This document shows positions 51,601-61,630 of a DNA stretch of 64,000 nt, piece after piece. Position numbers and translations under genes: made by a program. Position 1 is the stretch's first letter. Each line of letters opens with the position of its first letter. This DNA comes from Thomasclavelia sp. Its GTDB lineage: Bacteria > Bacillota_I > Bacilli_A > Erysipelotrichales > Coprobacillaceae. The DNA lies in the NCBI GenBank assembly GCA_028749475.1, contig JAQVWN010000003.1, positions 1 through 64,000 on the forward strand, written 5' to 3'. The notes below the pieces were generated by a model. That model saw nothing but the letters and a program-made list of their open reading frames with translations, ran no database searches and was not told where the DNA came from.

Positions 51601-54600
51601 ATGAAAGGACATATTAATATTTATAGTTGTTACAGTTTTCAAAATAGTTCGATTCTTATTGACGACTTATGCAAACAAGCTAGTAAACTTGGTTTAGAAT
51701 CATTGGCTCTTACAGATACCAACAATATGTATGGAGCTTTAGAGTTCTATTTAAAAGCTAAAAAGTATAATCTTAAACCTATCTTTGGGGTAGAAGCTAG
51801 TGTTAGTATTGAAGGAGAAATATATCCTTTTACGATTCTCGCTAAAGATTTAATTGGTTATAAAGATTTAATTAGAATTGTTTCAAGAATTAATTTAAAT
51901 GAACCAAAGTGTATCTCAATGGATGCCCTTAGTATATATAAAGAACATTTATTTATTATTGCTGGTAAAGAATCAATTATTCATCGTTTAATTAAGAAAA
52001 ATATGGTTGATCAAGCAGTAGTATATATTAATAAATTTAAAGAAGTATTTAAAGAATACTTCTATGTTGCAGTTTTTAATTATCAAGATGAATCTGAAAA
52101 ACTAACTACTAAAACCATTCAATCATTATCTCAACTTCATAATTTTAAGGTTTGTGGAAGTAATGAAGTTCGATACTTAGAAAGAAAAGATGCTTTAACA
52201 GTCGAACTTTTAAAGGCTTCTAAAGAAGGAATGGTATTAGATAATTTAAATGTTTTAAATGATGAGAAATATTTAAAATCGGGTTATGAAATGGATATGA
52301 TGTTTTCTAAAGATATCATCAATAATACTGATTTTATTTTAGATATGTGTAATGTGGAATTAGATCATGAAAAACATCTTCCTAAATATCCTCTAGAAAA
52401 AGGCACTGCAAAAGAATACTTATTTGAATTATGTAAAGTAGGATTAAAGAAAAGATTCAATAATCAAACTATTCCTCAAGATTATAAAGATAGATTAATT
52501 AAAGAATTAAAAGTAATTAATAAAATGGGCTTTAATGATTATTTCTTAATAGTATTTGATTATGTAAGATTCGCTAAAAGAAATAATATTTTAGTTGGAC
52601 CAGGAAGAGGATCTGCCGCGGGTAGTTTAGTCAGTTATGTTCTTGGAATAACTAATGTTGATCCAATTAAATATGATTTATTATTTGAAAGATTTTTAAA
52701 TGAAGAAAGAATCAGTATGCCAGATATTGATATTGACTTTCAAGATGATCGAAGAGATGAAGTTGTTGAATATGTAACGAAAAAGTATGGACAAGATCAT
52801 GTTGCTCAAATTGTGACGTTTTCAACTTATGGTCCCCGAACAGCCATTAGAGATTTAGGAAAGGTCATAGGTCTTCCCTTACCTAAATTAGATATGATTG
52901 CTAAACTAGTTCCTACTGGGCCAAAAGATAAAAAGTCAGTCCAACAAATGTATAATGAATCTAATCGTTTTCAACAATTAGTTACTTCAGCTAGATATTT
53001 AGATAAAATTCTTCCAGCAATTGATCTAGTTGAAAAACTTCCTCGAAATATTTCCATGCATGCCGCTGGAGTTATTCTTTCAGGAGATAATTTATTTGAT
53101 GTTGTTCCTTTAACTAAAGGACCATCCAATAGTGTGGTTACTCAATATTCTAAAAACTATATTGAAGAAGTTGGTCTTTTAAAGATGGACTTTTTAGGAT
53201 TAAAGAATTTAACGATTATTTCTAATATTGTCAAAGACGTTAAAGATAATCAAGGAATTGATATAAATATTAATAATATAAGTTTAGATGATAAAAAAAC
53301 TTATAAACTTTTAAGAGAAGGTAATACTTTAGGTGTCTTCCAATTAGAAAGTACTGGGATGACCAATACTATTATTAAAATGAAGTGCGATTGTCTTAAT
53401 GATATAATTGCCGCTTTAGCCTTGTATCGACCTGGTCCGATGAAATTCATTGGTAATTATCTTGATCGTAAATTCAAAAAAGAGAAAGTTACTTATCCTT
53501 TAGAATGCCTAAAAGATATTTTAGAGCCAACTTATGGAATTATTATTTATCAGGAACAAATTATGCAAGTAGCTACTAGAGTAGCTGGCTTTAGTCTTTC
53601 TAAAGCTGATATTCTAAGAAAAGGAATGTCTAAAAAATCAATTAGCACTCTTTCTAATATGAAAGCTGAGTTTATTGAAGGCTCAATTAATAATGGCTTT
53701 ACTAAAGAAGAAGGAGAAAAAGTCTTTGATTTAATTGAAAGATTTGCGAATTATGGATTTAATAAATCCCATTCAGTTGCTTATGGAATTATTGCTTATC
53801 AACTAGCTTATTTAAAAGCTCATTATCCTTTAGAATTTTATTGTGCTTTATTAACTAATGATCAATCTAGTGAAAGAAATAAGCTTCTTTGCAAACAAGA
53901 AATGCTAAAACAAGGAATTAAATTATTACCACCTTCAGTTAATAAATCAAAAGATCGATTTACTAGTGAAGATGGAAATATTCGTTTTTCTTTACTAGCA
54001 ATTAAAGGATTTGGCGGAGCAGCTTATAGTGTAGTCGAGACTAAAAGACAAGATGGTCCTTTTAAATCAGTAGCTGATTTCTTATATCGTTTAGATGGAA
54101 AGCTAACATCGACTAATATTGATGCTTTAATCTATTCTGGTTCATTTGATGAATTTGATAAGAATCGATTAAATATCATTCATAATTATCCTCGTATTCT
54201 TCAATACGTGGAGATGAAAGCTGATAATGATGATACTAGTGAACCAATTTATGAAAATGTTGGAGAAGATAAAAATCTTCGTCTTCAAAAAGAAAGAGAA
54301 GTGCTTGGTGTATATTTAAGTAATCATCCTTTAACGACAATTAAAGCTAAGTATAAAACATGTACCGATATTAATCGTTTAAGTGAATTTGTTGATAAGA
54401 AAGTAAACGTTGTTATGCAACTTACAAGAGTTCAATACTATACTGATAAAAAAGGTCAAGAAATGGCTTTTATTGAAGGAAATGATGATACTGGAAGTCT
54501 TTCTGGTGTGGTCTTTGCTAGTCAGTTTAGTATGTATAAAAGTATTATTCAAAGAGGTTTTGTGTTATTAGTTAATGGTAAGATAACATTTAAAAATGGT

Positions 54601-54639
54601 TTATCAATTACAGTTGATAAAATGGAAAAGATAAAGTAA
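51601..54639 (+). CDS. dnaE: DNA polymerase III subunit alpha
   Basis: A 1012-residue C-family replicative polymerase. It has an N-terminal PHP domain (1 to about 200), the palm with PDIDIDFQDDRRDEV and GPGRGSAAGSLVSY, fingers to about 770, and a C-terminal OB-like domain (VNVVMQLTRVQYYTDKKGQEM). The PHP metal motif is changed: GHINIYSCYSF has lost the second and third histidines of HxHxH, so PHP exonuclease activity is unlikely. Shorter than E. coli DnaE by about 150 residues. GCGGTGATAAG site; first gene of a repair/replication operon. Confidence 0.95.
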   Translation: MKGHINIYSCYSFQNSSILIDDLCKQASKLGLESLALTDTNNMYGALEFYLKAKKYNLKPIFGVEASVSIEGEIYPFTILAKDLIGYKDLIRIVSRINLNEPKCISMDALSIYKEHLFIIAGKESIIHRLIKKNMVDQAVVYINKFKEVFKEYFYVAVFNYQDESEKLTTKTIQSLSQLHNFKVCGSNEVRYLERKDALTVELLKASKEGMVLDNLNVLNDEKYLKSGYEMDMMFSKDIINNTDFILDMCNVELDHEKHLPKYPLEKGTAKEYLFELCKVGLKKRFNNQTIPQDYKDRLIKELKVINKMGFNDYFLIVFDYVRFAKRNNILVGPGRGSAAGSLVSYVLGITNVDPIKYDLLFERFLNEERISMPDIDIDFQDDRRDEVVEYVTKKYGQDHVAQIVTFSTYGPRTAIRDLGKVIGLPLPKLDMIAKLVPTGPKDKKSVQQMYNESNRFQQLVTSARYLDKILPAIDLVEKLPRNISMHAAGVILSGDNLFDVVPLTKGPSNSVVTQYSKNYIEEVGLLKMDFLGLKNLTIISNIVKDVKDNQGIDININNISLDDKKTYKLLREGNTLGVFQLESTGMTNTIIKMKCDCLNDIIAALALYRPGPMKFIGNYLDRKFKKEKVTYPLECLKDILEPTYGIIIYQEQIMQVATRVAGFSLSKADILRKGMSKKSISTLSNMKAEFIEGSINNGFTKEEGEKVFDLIERFANYGFNKSHSVAYGIIAYQLAYLKAHYPLEFYCALLTNDQSSERNKLLCKQEMLKQGIKLLPPSVNKSKDRFTSEDGNIRFSLLAIKGFGGAAYSVVETKRQDGPFKSVADFLYRLDGKLTSTNIDALIYSGSFDEFDKNRLNIIHNYPRILQYVEMKADNDDTSEPIYENVGEDKNLRLQKEREVLGVYLSNHPLTTIKAKYKTCTDINRLSEFVDKKVNVVMQLTRVQYYTDKKGQEMAFIEGNDDTGSLSGVVFASQFSMYKSIIQRGFVLLVNGKITFKNGLSITVDKMEKIK

Positions 54640-54648
54640 GGAGTTTAT

Positions 54649-57258
54649 ATGAAAGAATTAATAATTGTTGATGGAAATTCATTGTTATATCGGGCATACT
54701 ATGCCACAGCTGCAATGGGTAACTTAATGGTCAATAAAGATGGAATACCAACCAATGCGGTTTATGGATTTGCAAACATGTTAGAAAATGTTATTAAGAT
54801 GGATCCTGAATACTTAGTAGTAGCTTTTGACTATGGTAAAAAGACATTTAGAAATGATTTGTTTGAGGTCTATAAAGGAACTAGAAGTAAGACTCCTGAT
54901 GAACTTACGGCTCAGTTTTCAATGATTAGAGAATACCTAACGGCTCATGGAATTAAGTATGAAGAAATAGAAGGATATGAAGGAGACGATATAATTGGTA
55001 CTCTTTCTAATCAAGCTCAAAATGAGGGCTTTAAGGTTGACATTCTAACTAGTGATAAAGATATGCTTCAATTAATTACTAAAGATATTAATGTTTGGTT
55101 AACTAAAAAAGGAGTTGGGGATCTTCAAATCATGGATGAAAAAGCTTTTAAAGATACCTATGGTTTAGTTCCTGATCGAATGAGAGATATTAAAGGTCTA
55201 ATGGGAGATTCAGCTGATAACATTCCGGGGGTTCCTGGGGTAGGTGAAAAAACAGCTTTAAAACTTCTTCATCAATATGATACGATTGAAAACTTAATGG
55301 AACATAGTGATGAATTAAAAGGTAAATTAAAAGAAAAAATTGAAACATATAAAGATCAAGGTTTACTTTCTAAAAGAATAGCTACAATCATTAAAGATGT
55401 TCCTTTAGAAGTCAATATCGAAGATTATCATTATGATAGTTATGATTATGATGAGTTATCTCAGTTCTATCGTCGATATGGAATGAATTCCTTACTTAAA
55501 AAAATGGCAATGAATGATACTACTCATAAAAAAGTAGAAGTATCTTTTAAAGAAGTAGATGCTTTACCAATTGTAAGAAGAGACAGTGCTTTAGTAGTTG
55601 GAGTTTTTGATACCAACTATCATAAATCTCCAATTATCGGATTTGGAATATATAATGAAGAAGAAGCTTACTACATTAGTATTGAAAATGCTTTACAATC
55701 TAATAATTTTAAAACTTTCATTGAAGATGAAAATATTAATAAATATGGATATGATATAAAAAAATGTATTAATAGTGCTCGTTGGCATGGCTTAAATATT
55801 AATGGTTTTACTTTTGACTTACAACTAGCTTCTTATATCTTAAATCCTTCTTTAAAAAATGAAATTAAAACAGTTTGTGAATACTATCAATATTACGATG
55901 TTTTATATGATGAAGAAGTTTATGGAAAAGGAGCTAAAAAACATATCCCTGATTCTAAACTACTTGGTGAACATTTAGTTAAACAAGCAAAAGCTATTTA
56001 TGAATTAAAAGATAAAGTAATTGAGAAATTAAAAGTCGAATCACAGTTTGATTTATATTCTAATATTGAAATGAAGATTGCGATAATTCTTGCAGATATG
56101 GAATTTACTGGTGCAAAGGTTGATCGTAATGTCTTAGTAGAATTAGAAACAACTTTCCAGGCTAGAATCGATGAATTAACTAAAAAAATATATGAATATG
56201 CTGGTGAGGAATTCAATATTTCTTCTCCTAAACAACTTGGAACTGTTTTATTTGAAAATATGGGATTACCTAATGGTAAGAAAACTAAAACAGGTTATTC
56301 AACTAGTGTCGATGTTTTAGAAAAACTAAAACCGATTCATCCAATCATTGAAGCTATCTTAGAGTATCGAACTCTAACTAAACTCCAAGCAACTTACGTT
56401 ACTGGTTTACAAGCTCAAATATTTGATGATGGCAAGATTCATACAATGTATAACCAAGCTTTAACTCAAACAGGAAGACTATCATCAACTGATCCTAATC
56501 TTCAAAATATCCCAGTTAAAACTCCAGAAGGAAAACTAATAAGAAAAGCTTTTATTCCAAGCTTTGATTATTTAGTATCATATGACTATTCACAAATAGA
56601 ACTGAGAGTATTAGCCCATCTAGCTAATGAAACCTCTTTAATTAAAGCCTTTGATGAAGGTAAAGATATTCATGCTCATACGGCTAGTGTTATCTTCCAT
56701 GTCCCCGAAGATGAGGTAACTCCTTTAATGCGTCGAAATGCCAAAGTAGTTAACTTTGGAATAATCTATGGAATGAGTGACTTTGGCCTAGCAAGTCAAA
56801 TAAATGTTTCAGTTAGTGAAGCAAAAGAATTTATTAGAACATATTTTGAAAAATATCCTGGGATTAAAACTTATATGGATTCCCAAATAAAAAAGGCTGA
56901 AGAAAAAGGCTATGTCTCTACTATCTTAAATCGTAAAAGATATATTCCTGAAATAAAAGAAAAGAATCATTTACGGAAAGAATTAGGAAAAAGACTAGCA
57001 ATGAATTCACCAATTCAAGGTTCAGCGGCTGATATCTTAAAAGTTGCGATGATTAAGGTGGATAAATTATTTAAACAAAAAGGATTGAAATCTAAAATGA
57101 TTCTTCAAGTTCATGATGAACTAATCTTTGATGTCTATGAAGATGAATTAGAAGAAGTAAAAAATACGGCTAAACTAGCCATGGAAACAGCTATAAAATT
57201 AAATGTCAGTTTAAAAGCTGAAGGAACTCATGCCAAGAATTGGTATGATTTAAAATAG
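54649..57258 (+). CDS. polA: DNA polymerase I
   Basis: An 869-residue enzyme with an N-terminal 5'-nuclease (VDGNSLLYRAYYAT, GYEGDDIIGT, GDSADNIPGVPGVGEKTA), an inactive-looking 3'-5' exonuclease domain (about 290-460; the DxE of motif I is missing at FDTNYHK) and a polymerase domain with SYDYSQIELR, RRNAKVVNFGIIYG and VHDELIFDV. It is used for Okazaki fragment processing and repair. Nine bases after dnaE, followed by mutM. Confidence 0.97.
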   Translation: MKELIIVDGNSLLYRAYYATAAMGNLMVNKDGIPTNAVYGFANMLENVIKMDPEYLVVAFDYGKKTFRNDLFEVYKGTRSKTPDELTAQFSMIREYLTAHGIKYEEIEGYEGDDIIGTLSNQAQNEGFKVDILTSDKDMLQLITKDINVWLTKKGVGDLQIMDEKAFKDTYGLVPDRMRDIKGLMGDSADNIPGVPGVGEKTALKLLHQYDTIENLMEHSDELKGKLKEKIETYKDQGLLSKRIATIIKDVPLEVNIEDYHYDSYDYDELSQFYRRYGMNSLLKKMAMNDTTHKKVEVSFKEVDALPIVRRDSALVVGVFDTNYHKSPIIGFGIYNEEEAYYISIENALQSNNFKTFIEDENINKYGYDIKKCINSARWHGLNINGFTFDLQLASYILNPSLKNEIKTVCEYYQYYDVLYDEEVYGKGAKKHIPDSKLLGEHLVKQAKAIYELKDKVIEKLKVESQFDLYSNIEMKIAIILADMEFTGAKVDRNVLVELETTFQARIDELTKKIYEYAGEEFNISSPKQLGTVLFENMGLPNGKKTKTGYSTSVDVLEKLKPIHPIIEAILEYRTLTKLQATYVTGLQAQIFDDGKIHTMYNQALTQTGRLSSTDPNLQNIPVKTPEGKLIRKAFIPSFDYLVSYDYSQIELRVLAHLANETSLIKAFDEGKDIHAHTASVIFHVPEDEVTPLMRRNAKVVNFGIIYGMSDFGLASQINVSVSEAKEFIRTYFEKYPGIKTYMDSQIKKAEEKGYVSTILNRKRYIPEIKEKNHLRKELGKRLAMNSPIQGSAADILKVAMIKVDKLFKQKGLKSKMILQVHDELIFDVYEDELEEVKNTAKLAMETAIKLNVSLKAEGTHAKNWYDLK

Positions 57259-57274
57259 TAAAGGAGAAAACGTA

Positions 57275-58087
57275 ATGCCAGAACTACCAGAAGTTGAAAC
57301 AGTTAGAAGAACTCTTAAAAACTTTATAATTGGTACTAAGATAGAATCTTTAGAAGTTTTATATCCTCGTATTATTGAAGATGATATAAAAGAATTTAAA
57401 GATAAAGTTGAAGGTCAAACTATTAATGATATTGATCGGGATGGAAAATATTTAATCTTTATCTTAGATGATGTGGCATTTGTATCTCATCTAAGGATGG
57501 AAGGAAAATATAATCTAAAAGATAAAAATGAAGAATATAATAAACATGATCATATCATCTTTCATTTAAATAATGGTCAAGAACTTCGATATAATGACAC
57601 TAGAAAGTTTGGTCGAATGAAACTAGTGGATAAAGATAATTATCGAAGTAATCCGCCTTTAGCTAAACTGGGGCCTGAACCATTTCAAGCTACAGTTGAA
57701 AAGCTATATCCTAAATTTCAAAAGACTAAACATCCTATAAAAGATGTTTTATTGGATCAAACAGTTATTGCTGGAATTGGAAATATATACGCTAATGAAA
57801 TATGCTTTAGTATGCGTATTTCTCCTTTCACTCCTGCTAATACCCTTACCAAACCACAGATTAAAAAACTAATTCAAATATCTAGTGACACTTTAAATGA
57901 AGCTATTAGTCAGGGTGGTACGACAATTCATTCTTTTAGTAGTAATGGAATAGATGGTCTCTTCCAAGTTAAACTAAAAGTTCATCTCCAAAAGAAATGT
58001 AAAGTTTGTGGTGGTGAGATTATTAAAGGCAAGATTAATGGACGATCTACTTATTATTGTCCTAAATGCCAGAAGGTAAAGAAATGA
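57275..58087 (+). CDS. mutM: Formamidopyrimidine-DNA glycosylase
   Basis: A 270-residue DNA glycosylase beginning MPELPEVETVRRTL (catalytic Pro1-Glu2 after Met removal), with Lys57 in DRDGKYL, the H2TH motif DQTVIAGIGNIYANEI and a C-terminal zinc finger (CKVCGG, CPKCQ). It removes 8-oxoguanine. AAAGGAG site; its TGA overlaps the coaE ATG. Confidence 0.98.
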   Translation: MPELPEVETVRRTLKNFIIGTKIESLEVLYPRIIEDDIKEFKDKVEGQTINDIDRDGKYLIFILDDVAFVSHLRMEGKYNLKDKNEEYNKHDHIIFHLNNGQELRYNDTRKFGRMKLVDKDNYRSNPPLAKLGPEPFQATVEKLYPKFQKTKHPIKDVLLDQTVIAGIGNIYANEICFSMRISPFTPANTLTKPQIKKLIQISSDTLNEAISQGGTTIHSFSSNGIDGLFQVKLKVHLQKKCKVCGGEIIKGKINGRSTYYCPKCQKVKK

Positions 58088-58644
58088 AAGTAATTGGAAT
58101 TACTGGTGGTATTGCTTGTGGTAAAAGTGAGGTTACATCGTATTTAACTAGCAAAGGTTATGTGGTAATTGATAGTGATAAATTAGTTAATGAGGCCTAT
58201 CAAGATAGTGATATTAAAAACAAACTAGAGGCTTCTTTTCATACTTTAGATAAAAAGAGTATTGGCCAAGTAATATTTAATGATACAAATAAAAAGAAGA
58301 CGTTAGAAAATATTATTCATCCTTTTGTAATAGAAGGTTTAAAAAAAGGAATACAAACAAACCAAAATCAAGATTTAATCTTTTTAGATATTCCGCTTTT
58401 ATATGAAAGTAATTTAGAATATTTATGTGATAAGGTAATAGTCGTAAGTATTACTTTAGATAATCAAATAAAAAGACTCTGTAAAAGAGATAATATTGAT
58501 CCTAATTATGCTAGAATAAAAATAGACTCCCAAATGAGACTAAAAGAAAAAGAAAAAAGAGCTGATTATGTTTTAGACAATAATCACTCATTAGATGATT
58601 TATATCATCAAATAGATATGATATTGAAAGGAGAAGAAAGATGA
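58084..58644 (+). CDS. coaE: Dephospho-CoA kinase
   Basis: A 186-residue kinase with P-loop GGIACGKSEV, the DSDKL motif and LDIPLLYES, completing coenzyme A synthesis. Start overlaps the mutM stop (ATGA). An in-frame upstream ATG inside mutM is less likely as coupling is clear here. Its end overlaps dnaB by four bases. Confidence 0.96.
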   Translation: MKVIGITGGIACGKSEVTSYLTSKGYVVIDSDKLVNEAYQDSDIKNKLEASFHTLDKKSIGQVIFNDTNKKKTLENIIHPFVIEGLKKGIQTNQNQDLIFLDIPLLYESNLEYLCDKVIVVSITLDNQIKRLCKRDNIDPNYARIKIDSQMRLKEKEKRADYVLDNNHSLDDLYHQIDMILKGEER

Positions 58645-59882
58645 GAGATTTAAGTGGTGGCGATGTATTTCAAGTTAGAGCATCAAGTCCTTATAGTCCT
58701 AATTCAATGAAGATAGTGACTTTAATGTATCAACCAATTATTGGCTCTAATGCGATGAGTATTTATAATACTTTGTGGTATCAACTAGATAGTGTAACTC
58801 TAACTAATAAGCCTTCACTTATTTCTTATCTTGCTAGGATTACTACTTTAGAAGTATCAAGTATTGAAAGTGCTTTAGAAAAACTAGAGGCTTTGTGTTT
58901 AATTCAGACATATAAAAAGAAAGATGATGAACATCGTTTATTAATTGAATTAAAACTTCCTCTTTCTCCTTATCGATTTGTAAATAATCAAGTATTAAAT
59001 ACTTTATTATTTAAAATCCTTGGTAAAGATGAATATAATAAAGTAATTAATCATTTTAGAAGTTATGATGTTAATAAAAATGATTATGAAAACATATCTA
59101 AGAAGTTTAAAGATATTTTTGATATCAATTTAAATAATGGAAGTAATGTCTTATGTGAAATTGAACTTCAAAATAAAGAACATTCTAATATTGAAGATAG
59201 CTATTCTTTAGATTTATTTTACGCTAATCTTTCTAGTCTTCAATTATCTAAAAAGAACTTTACTAGTTCAGATGAAAAAGTAATTAAACAACTAGGTTTA
59301 CTTTATAAAATTAATGCTTTAGATATGCAAGATTTAGTTAAAGAAAGTATGGATGGTAAAGTATTAAATCAAAAATCATTAATTGTGAATTGTCGTAATT
59401 ATTTTGATACTAAAATGCCAGAAATATTTAAAGAGATTCATCATAAACAAGCTATTACTAAACATAGTAATTCTTCTAATAAAAACCTTAAGGAACATAT
59501 TAAGTACTTAGAATCAATAACTCCTTATGAATTATTGAAAGATAAACAAGGTGGTAAAGAACCTTTAAAAAGAGATTTACAAGTTATAGAATCAGTTCTA
59601 ACTAATTTAGAACTTGAACCAGGAGTTATGAATGTCTTAATAGAATTAACTCTTTCTCAATGTGATAACGCTCTTCCTAGAGCCTTTGTGGAAACAAGAG
59701 CTTCTCAATGGAAAAGGAAAAACATTGAAACAGTTGAAGATGCCATGAAGGAATCTAAAGAGTATATTAAATATCGTAAAAAAGGTGTTATAAATGTTAG
59801 TGATGCTGATTATCTTCAAACAGTAGAAGATGAAATAATTGATGATGAAGATACTGATAGTATCTTATCTAGTTTTGATTAG
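58641..59882 (+). CDS. dnaB: Replication initiation/membrane attachment protein DnaB
   Basis: A 413-residue DnaD/DnaB-like protein. The N-terminal winged helix (about 1-110) and a C-terminal DnaB_2 domain (about 300-375, ITPYELLKDKQGGKEPLKRDLQVIESVLTNLELE) match Bacillus DnaB, which helps DnaD and DnaI load the replicative helicase. Overlaps coaE; dnaI follows after nine bases. Confidence 0.92.
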   Translation: MRDLSGGDVFQVRASSPYSPNSMKIVTLMYQPIIGSNAMSIYNTLWYQLDSVTLTNKPSLISYLARITTLEVSSIESALEKLEALCLIQTYKKKDDEHRLLIELKLPLSPYRFVNNQVLNTLLFKILGKDEYNKVINHFRSYDVNKNDYENISKKFKDIFDINLNNGSNVLCEIELQNKEHSNIEDSYSLDLFYANLSSLQLSKKNFTSSDEKVIKQLGLLYKINALDMQDLVKESMDGKVLNQKSLIVNCRNYFDTKMPEIFKEIHHKQAITKHSNSSNKNLKEHIKYLESITPYELLKDKQGGKEPLKRDLQVIESVLTNLELEPGVMNVLIELTLSQCDNALPRAFVETRASQWKRKNIETVEDAMKESKEYIKYRKKGVINVSDADYLQTVEDEIIDDEDTDSILSSFD

Positions 59883-59891
59883 GAGGTTACA

Positions 59892-60794
59892 ATGCAAGAT
59901 ATAAAAGATATGTATAGTGTTAATGACAATGTACTTCAAAAGGTTAAAAAAGAAAGTGTTGCAAAAATCATGCAAGATGATCGAGTTAAGGCTTTCTTAA
60001 AAGATAATAATTTAAGTCAAAAAGATGTGGAAGATAATTGGAATACATTCTTATTATTTGTTGAAGATAATAATATTTGTAATGGTTGTCGTTCAATTGA
60101 TAATTGTCATAAAAACGCTATTGGAAGAATTAAGGCCTTAGTCTATGAATATGGAAATATTCACTTAGATATGAGTTATTGTAAAAACGCTAGTGATCTA
60201 GAAAAAGATAACGCTATCTTAAGAAATATGGTCTTTAAAAATGTTCCCGATAGTTTAGTACTAAAGAAAGTTAAAGATATTACAATCTTAAAAGATGAAA
60301 ATACCAATGTAAAAAGTATCTTAAAGAACTTTTCTGATTATTGTAATAATCCTAGTAGTAAAGGATTCTATCTACAAGGTAAACCGGGAACTGGTAAATC
60401 TACTTTAATGGGTTTACTTACTAGACAGTTAGCTAAAAAAGGAACTTGTGGTTATATTAGTTTTCCTAGTTTTCTCCTTGAATTAAAATCATCTTTTGAT
60501 AATGATTCATTTAGTGAAACTATGAGATTAATTAATAAGATAGATTATTTAATTATTGATGATTTAGGGGATGAAAACATTACTCCTTGGTCAAGAGATG
60601 AAATTCTTTCAACTATTGTTAGTAATCGTTTGAGTTTAAAGAAACCAATTTTCTTTGTCTCTAATTATAAACTCGAAGATTTAAGTAAATTATATTTAAT
60701 AAAGAAAGATAATTTACCAAAGGTAGAAAACTTAATATCTAATATTAGTGCTAGTGTTAAGTATTTAGAACTTAAAGGAAAAGACTTAAGATAA
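59892..60794 (+). CDS. dnaI: Primosomal protein DnaI
   Basis: A 300-residue AAA+ helicase loader. The N-terminal zinc-binding-like region (DNNICNGCRSIDNC) is followed by Walker A GKPGTGKST (about residue 168), Walker B IIDDLG and the late NRLSLKKPIFFVSNY motif. It loads DnaC-type helicase with DnaB/DnaD. Its stop overlaps the next start codon. Confidence 0.95.
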   Translation: MQDIKDMYSVNDNVLQKVKKESVAKIMQDDRVKAFLKDNNLSQKDVEDNWNTFLLFVEDNNICNGCRSIDNCHKNAIGRIKALVYEYGNIHLDMSYCKNASDLEKDNAILRNMVFKNVPDSLVLKKVKDITILKDENTNVKSILKNFSDYCNNPSSKGFYLQGKPGTGKSTLMGLLTRQLAKKGTCGYISFPSFLLELKSSFDNDSFSETMRLINKIDYLIIDDLGDENITPWSRDEILSTIVSNRLSLKKPIFFVSNYKLEDLSKLYLIKKDNLPKVENLISNISASVKYLELKGKDLR

Positions 60795-61489
60795 TGGCAA
60801 TTTCAGTTAAAGGTCAGGCATATAAATCAAGAAAAGATAAAAGAGTTACTATTCTAACTTATATTGGAGTAGCTATTGGAGGATTATTAATTATTTATTT
60901 TCTCCAATCTGATTTTTCAATCTCTTTTGTATTATTGTTAGTATGCGTGGTAGCGGTTTTATATAAAAGAAGAAGTACCATAGAAGATAATGATAATTAT
61001 CTTCTATCTAAGAAATTAGAAAGAAAATTATCTAAATTAGATGATAGTTATCATATAATTTATAATCCTAAGTTTAAAGATAAGAGTTATTATATTGGCT
61101 GTAGTGGATTAGTTATTGGAAGTGGAGGAATATTTATCATTGATATAAATGATAAATTAATTCAACTTTCTGGTAAGGAAGATGATAAGAAACTTCAATT
61201 AATTGAAGGAGATGCTAAGGATAAGATTCCTAATCCTTTAAAAGAAGATAACTTAACTTTAAAGATAGCTAAGGTCTTAGAGGATAATAAGATTGAAGGA
61301 AGTATTTGTAAGGTTTTATTGTATTGTAATAAAGATGCTAAAATTGATGTAAAAAGCAAACGAATATTTAGAACTTATAATCAATTATTTAATTATTTAC
61401 AAACCTATAATGAAGGGGAATATCTAACTAATGATGAAATAGAAACCATCTATTCTAATTTAGTGGAAGATATGAGTAATTATGAGTAG
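60794..61489 (+). CDS. Membrane protein with NERD-like domain
   Basis: A 231-residue protein with two hydrophobic segments (about 20-40, 44-58) and a C-terminal soluble domain with YNPKFKDKSYYIGCSGLVIGSGGIFIIDIND, the beginning of NERD-type (nuclease-related) domains, in which the usual D-x-x-L..K residues are not clear. It starts one base within dnaI, so is co-transcribed with the helicase loader. It could act at DNA replication sites or be a structural membrane protein. Confidence 0.65.
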   Translation: MAISVKGQAYKSRKDKRVTILTYIGVAIGGLLIIYFLQSDFSISFVLLLVCVVAVLYKRRSTIEDNDNYLLSKKLERKLSKLDDSYHIIYNPKFKDKSYYIGCSGLVIGSGGIFIIDINDKLIQLSGKEDDKKLQLIEGDAKDKIPNPLKEDNLTLKIAKVLEDNKIEGSICKVLLYCNKDAKIDVKSKRIFRTYNQLFNYLQTYNEGEYLTNDEIETIYSNLVEDMSNYE

Positions 61490-61496
61490 ATAAGTG

Positions 61497-61525
61497 TTGT
61501 GTTATCAATGTATTTTTGCTAGAAT
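61497..61525 (+). promoter_or_regulatory. Candidate promoter upstream of the type VII operon
   Basis: TTGTGT, 17-base spacer, TAGAAT with an extended TGC before it. It lies between the dnaI operon stop and a strong terminator. Confidence 0.45.
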
Positions 61526-61539
61526 AACCCAAGATAGGG

Positions 61540-61580
61540 AAGCGATATAGAACGTGGCAACGTTTTATAGCGCTTTTTTT
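61540..61580 (+). terminator. Strong Rho-independent terminator
   Basis: Stem of about 16 pairs (AAGCG TATA AACGT against ACGTT TATA CGCTT with one mismatch and one G-U), tetraloop GGCA, five or more T. It ends the dnaI operon and/or attenuates the type VII operon downstream. Confidence 0.9.
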
Positions 61581-61630
61581 AGTTAAAAAGAGATTTATCA
61601 AAAGATAAAGATGAAGTTAGGAGTATAAAT

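Noticed and set aside
61541-61580. T-box riboswitch before the type VII operon (TGGCAACG resembles the T-box bulge)
   Set aside because: No specifier stem or T-box consensus AGGGTGGNACCGCG is present; the bases simply form the terminator tetraloop.
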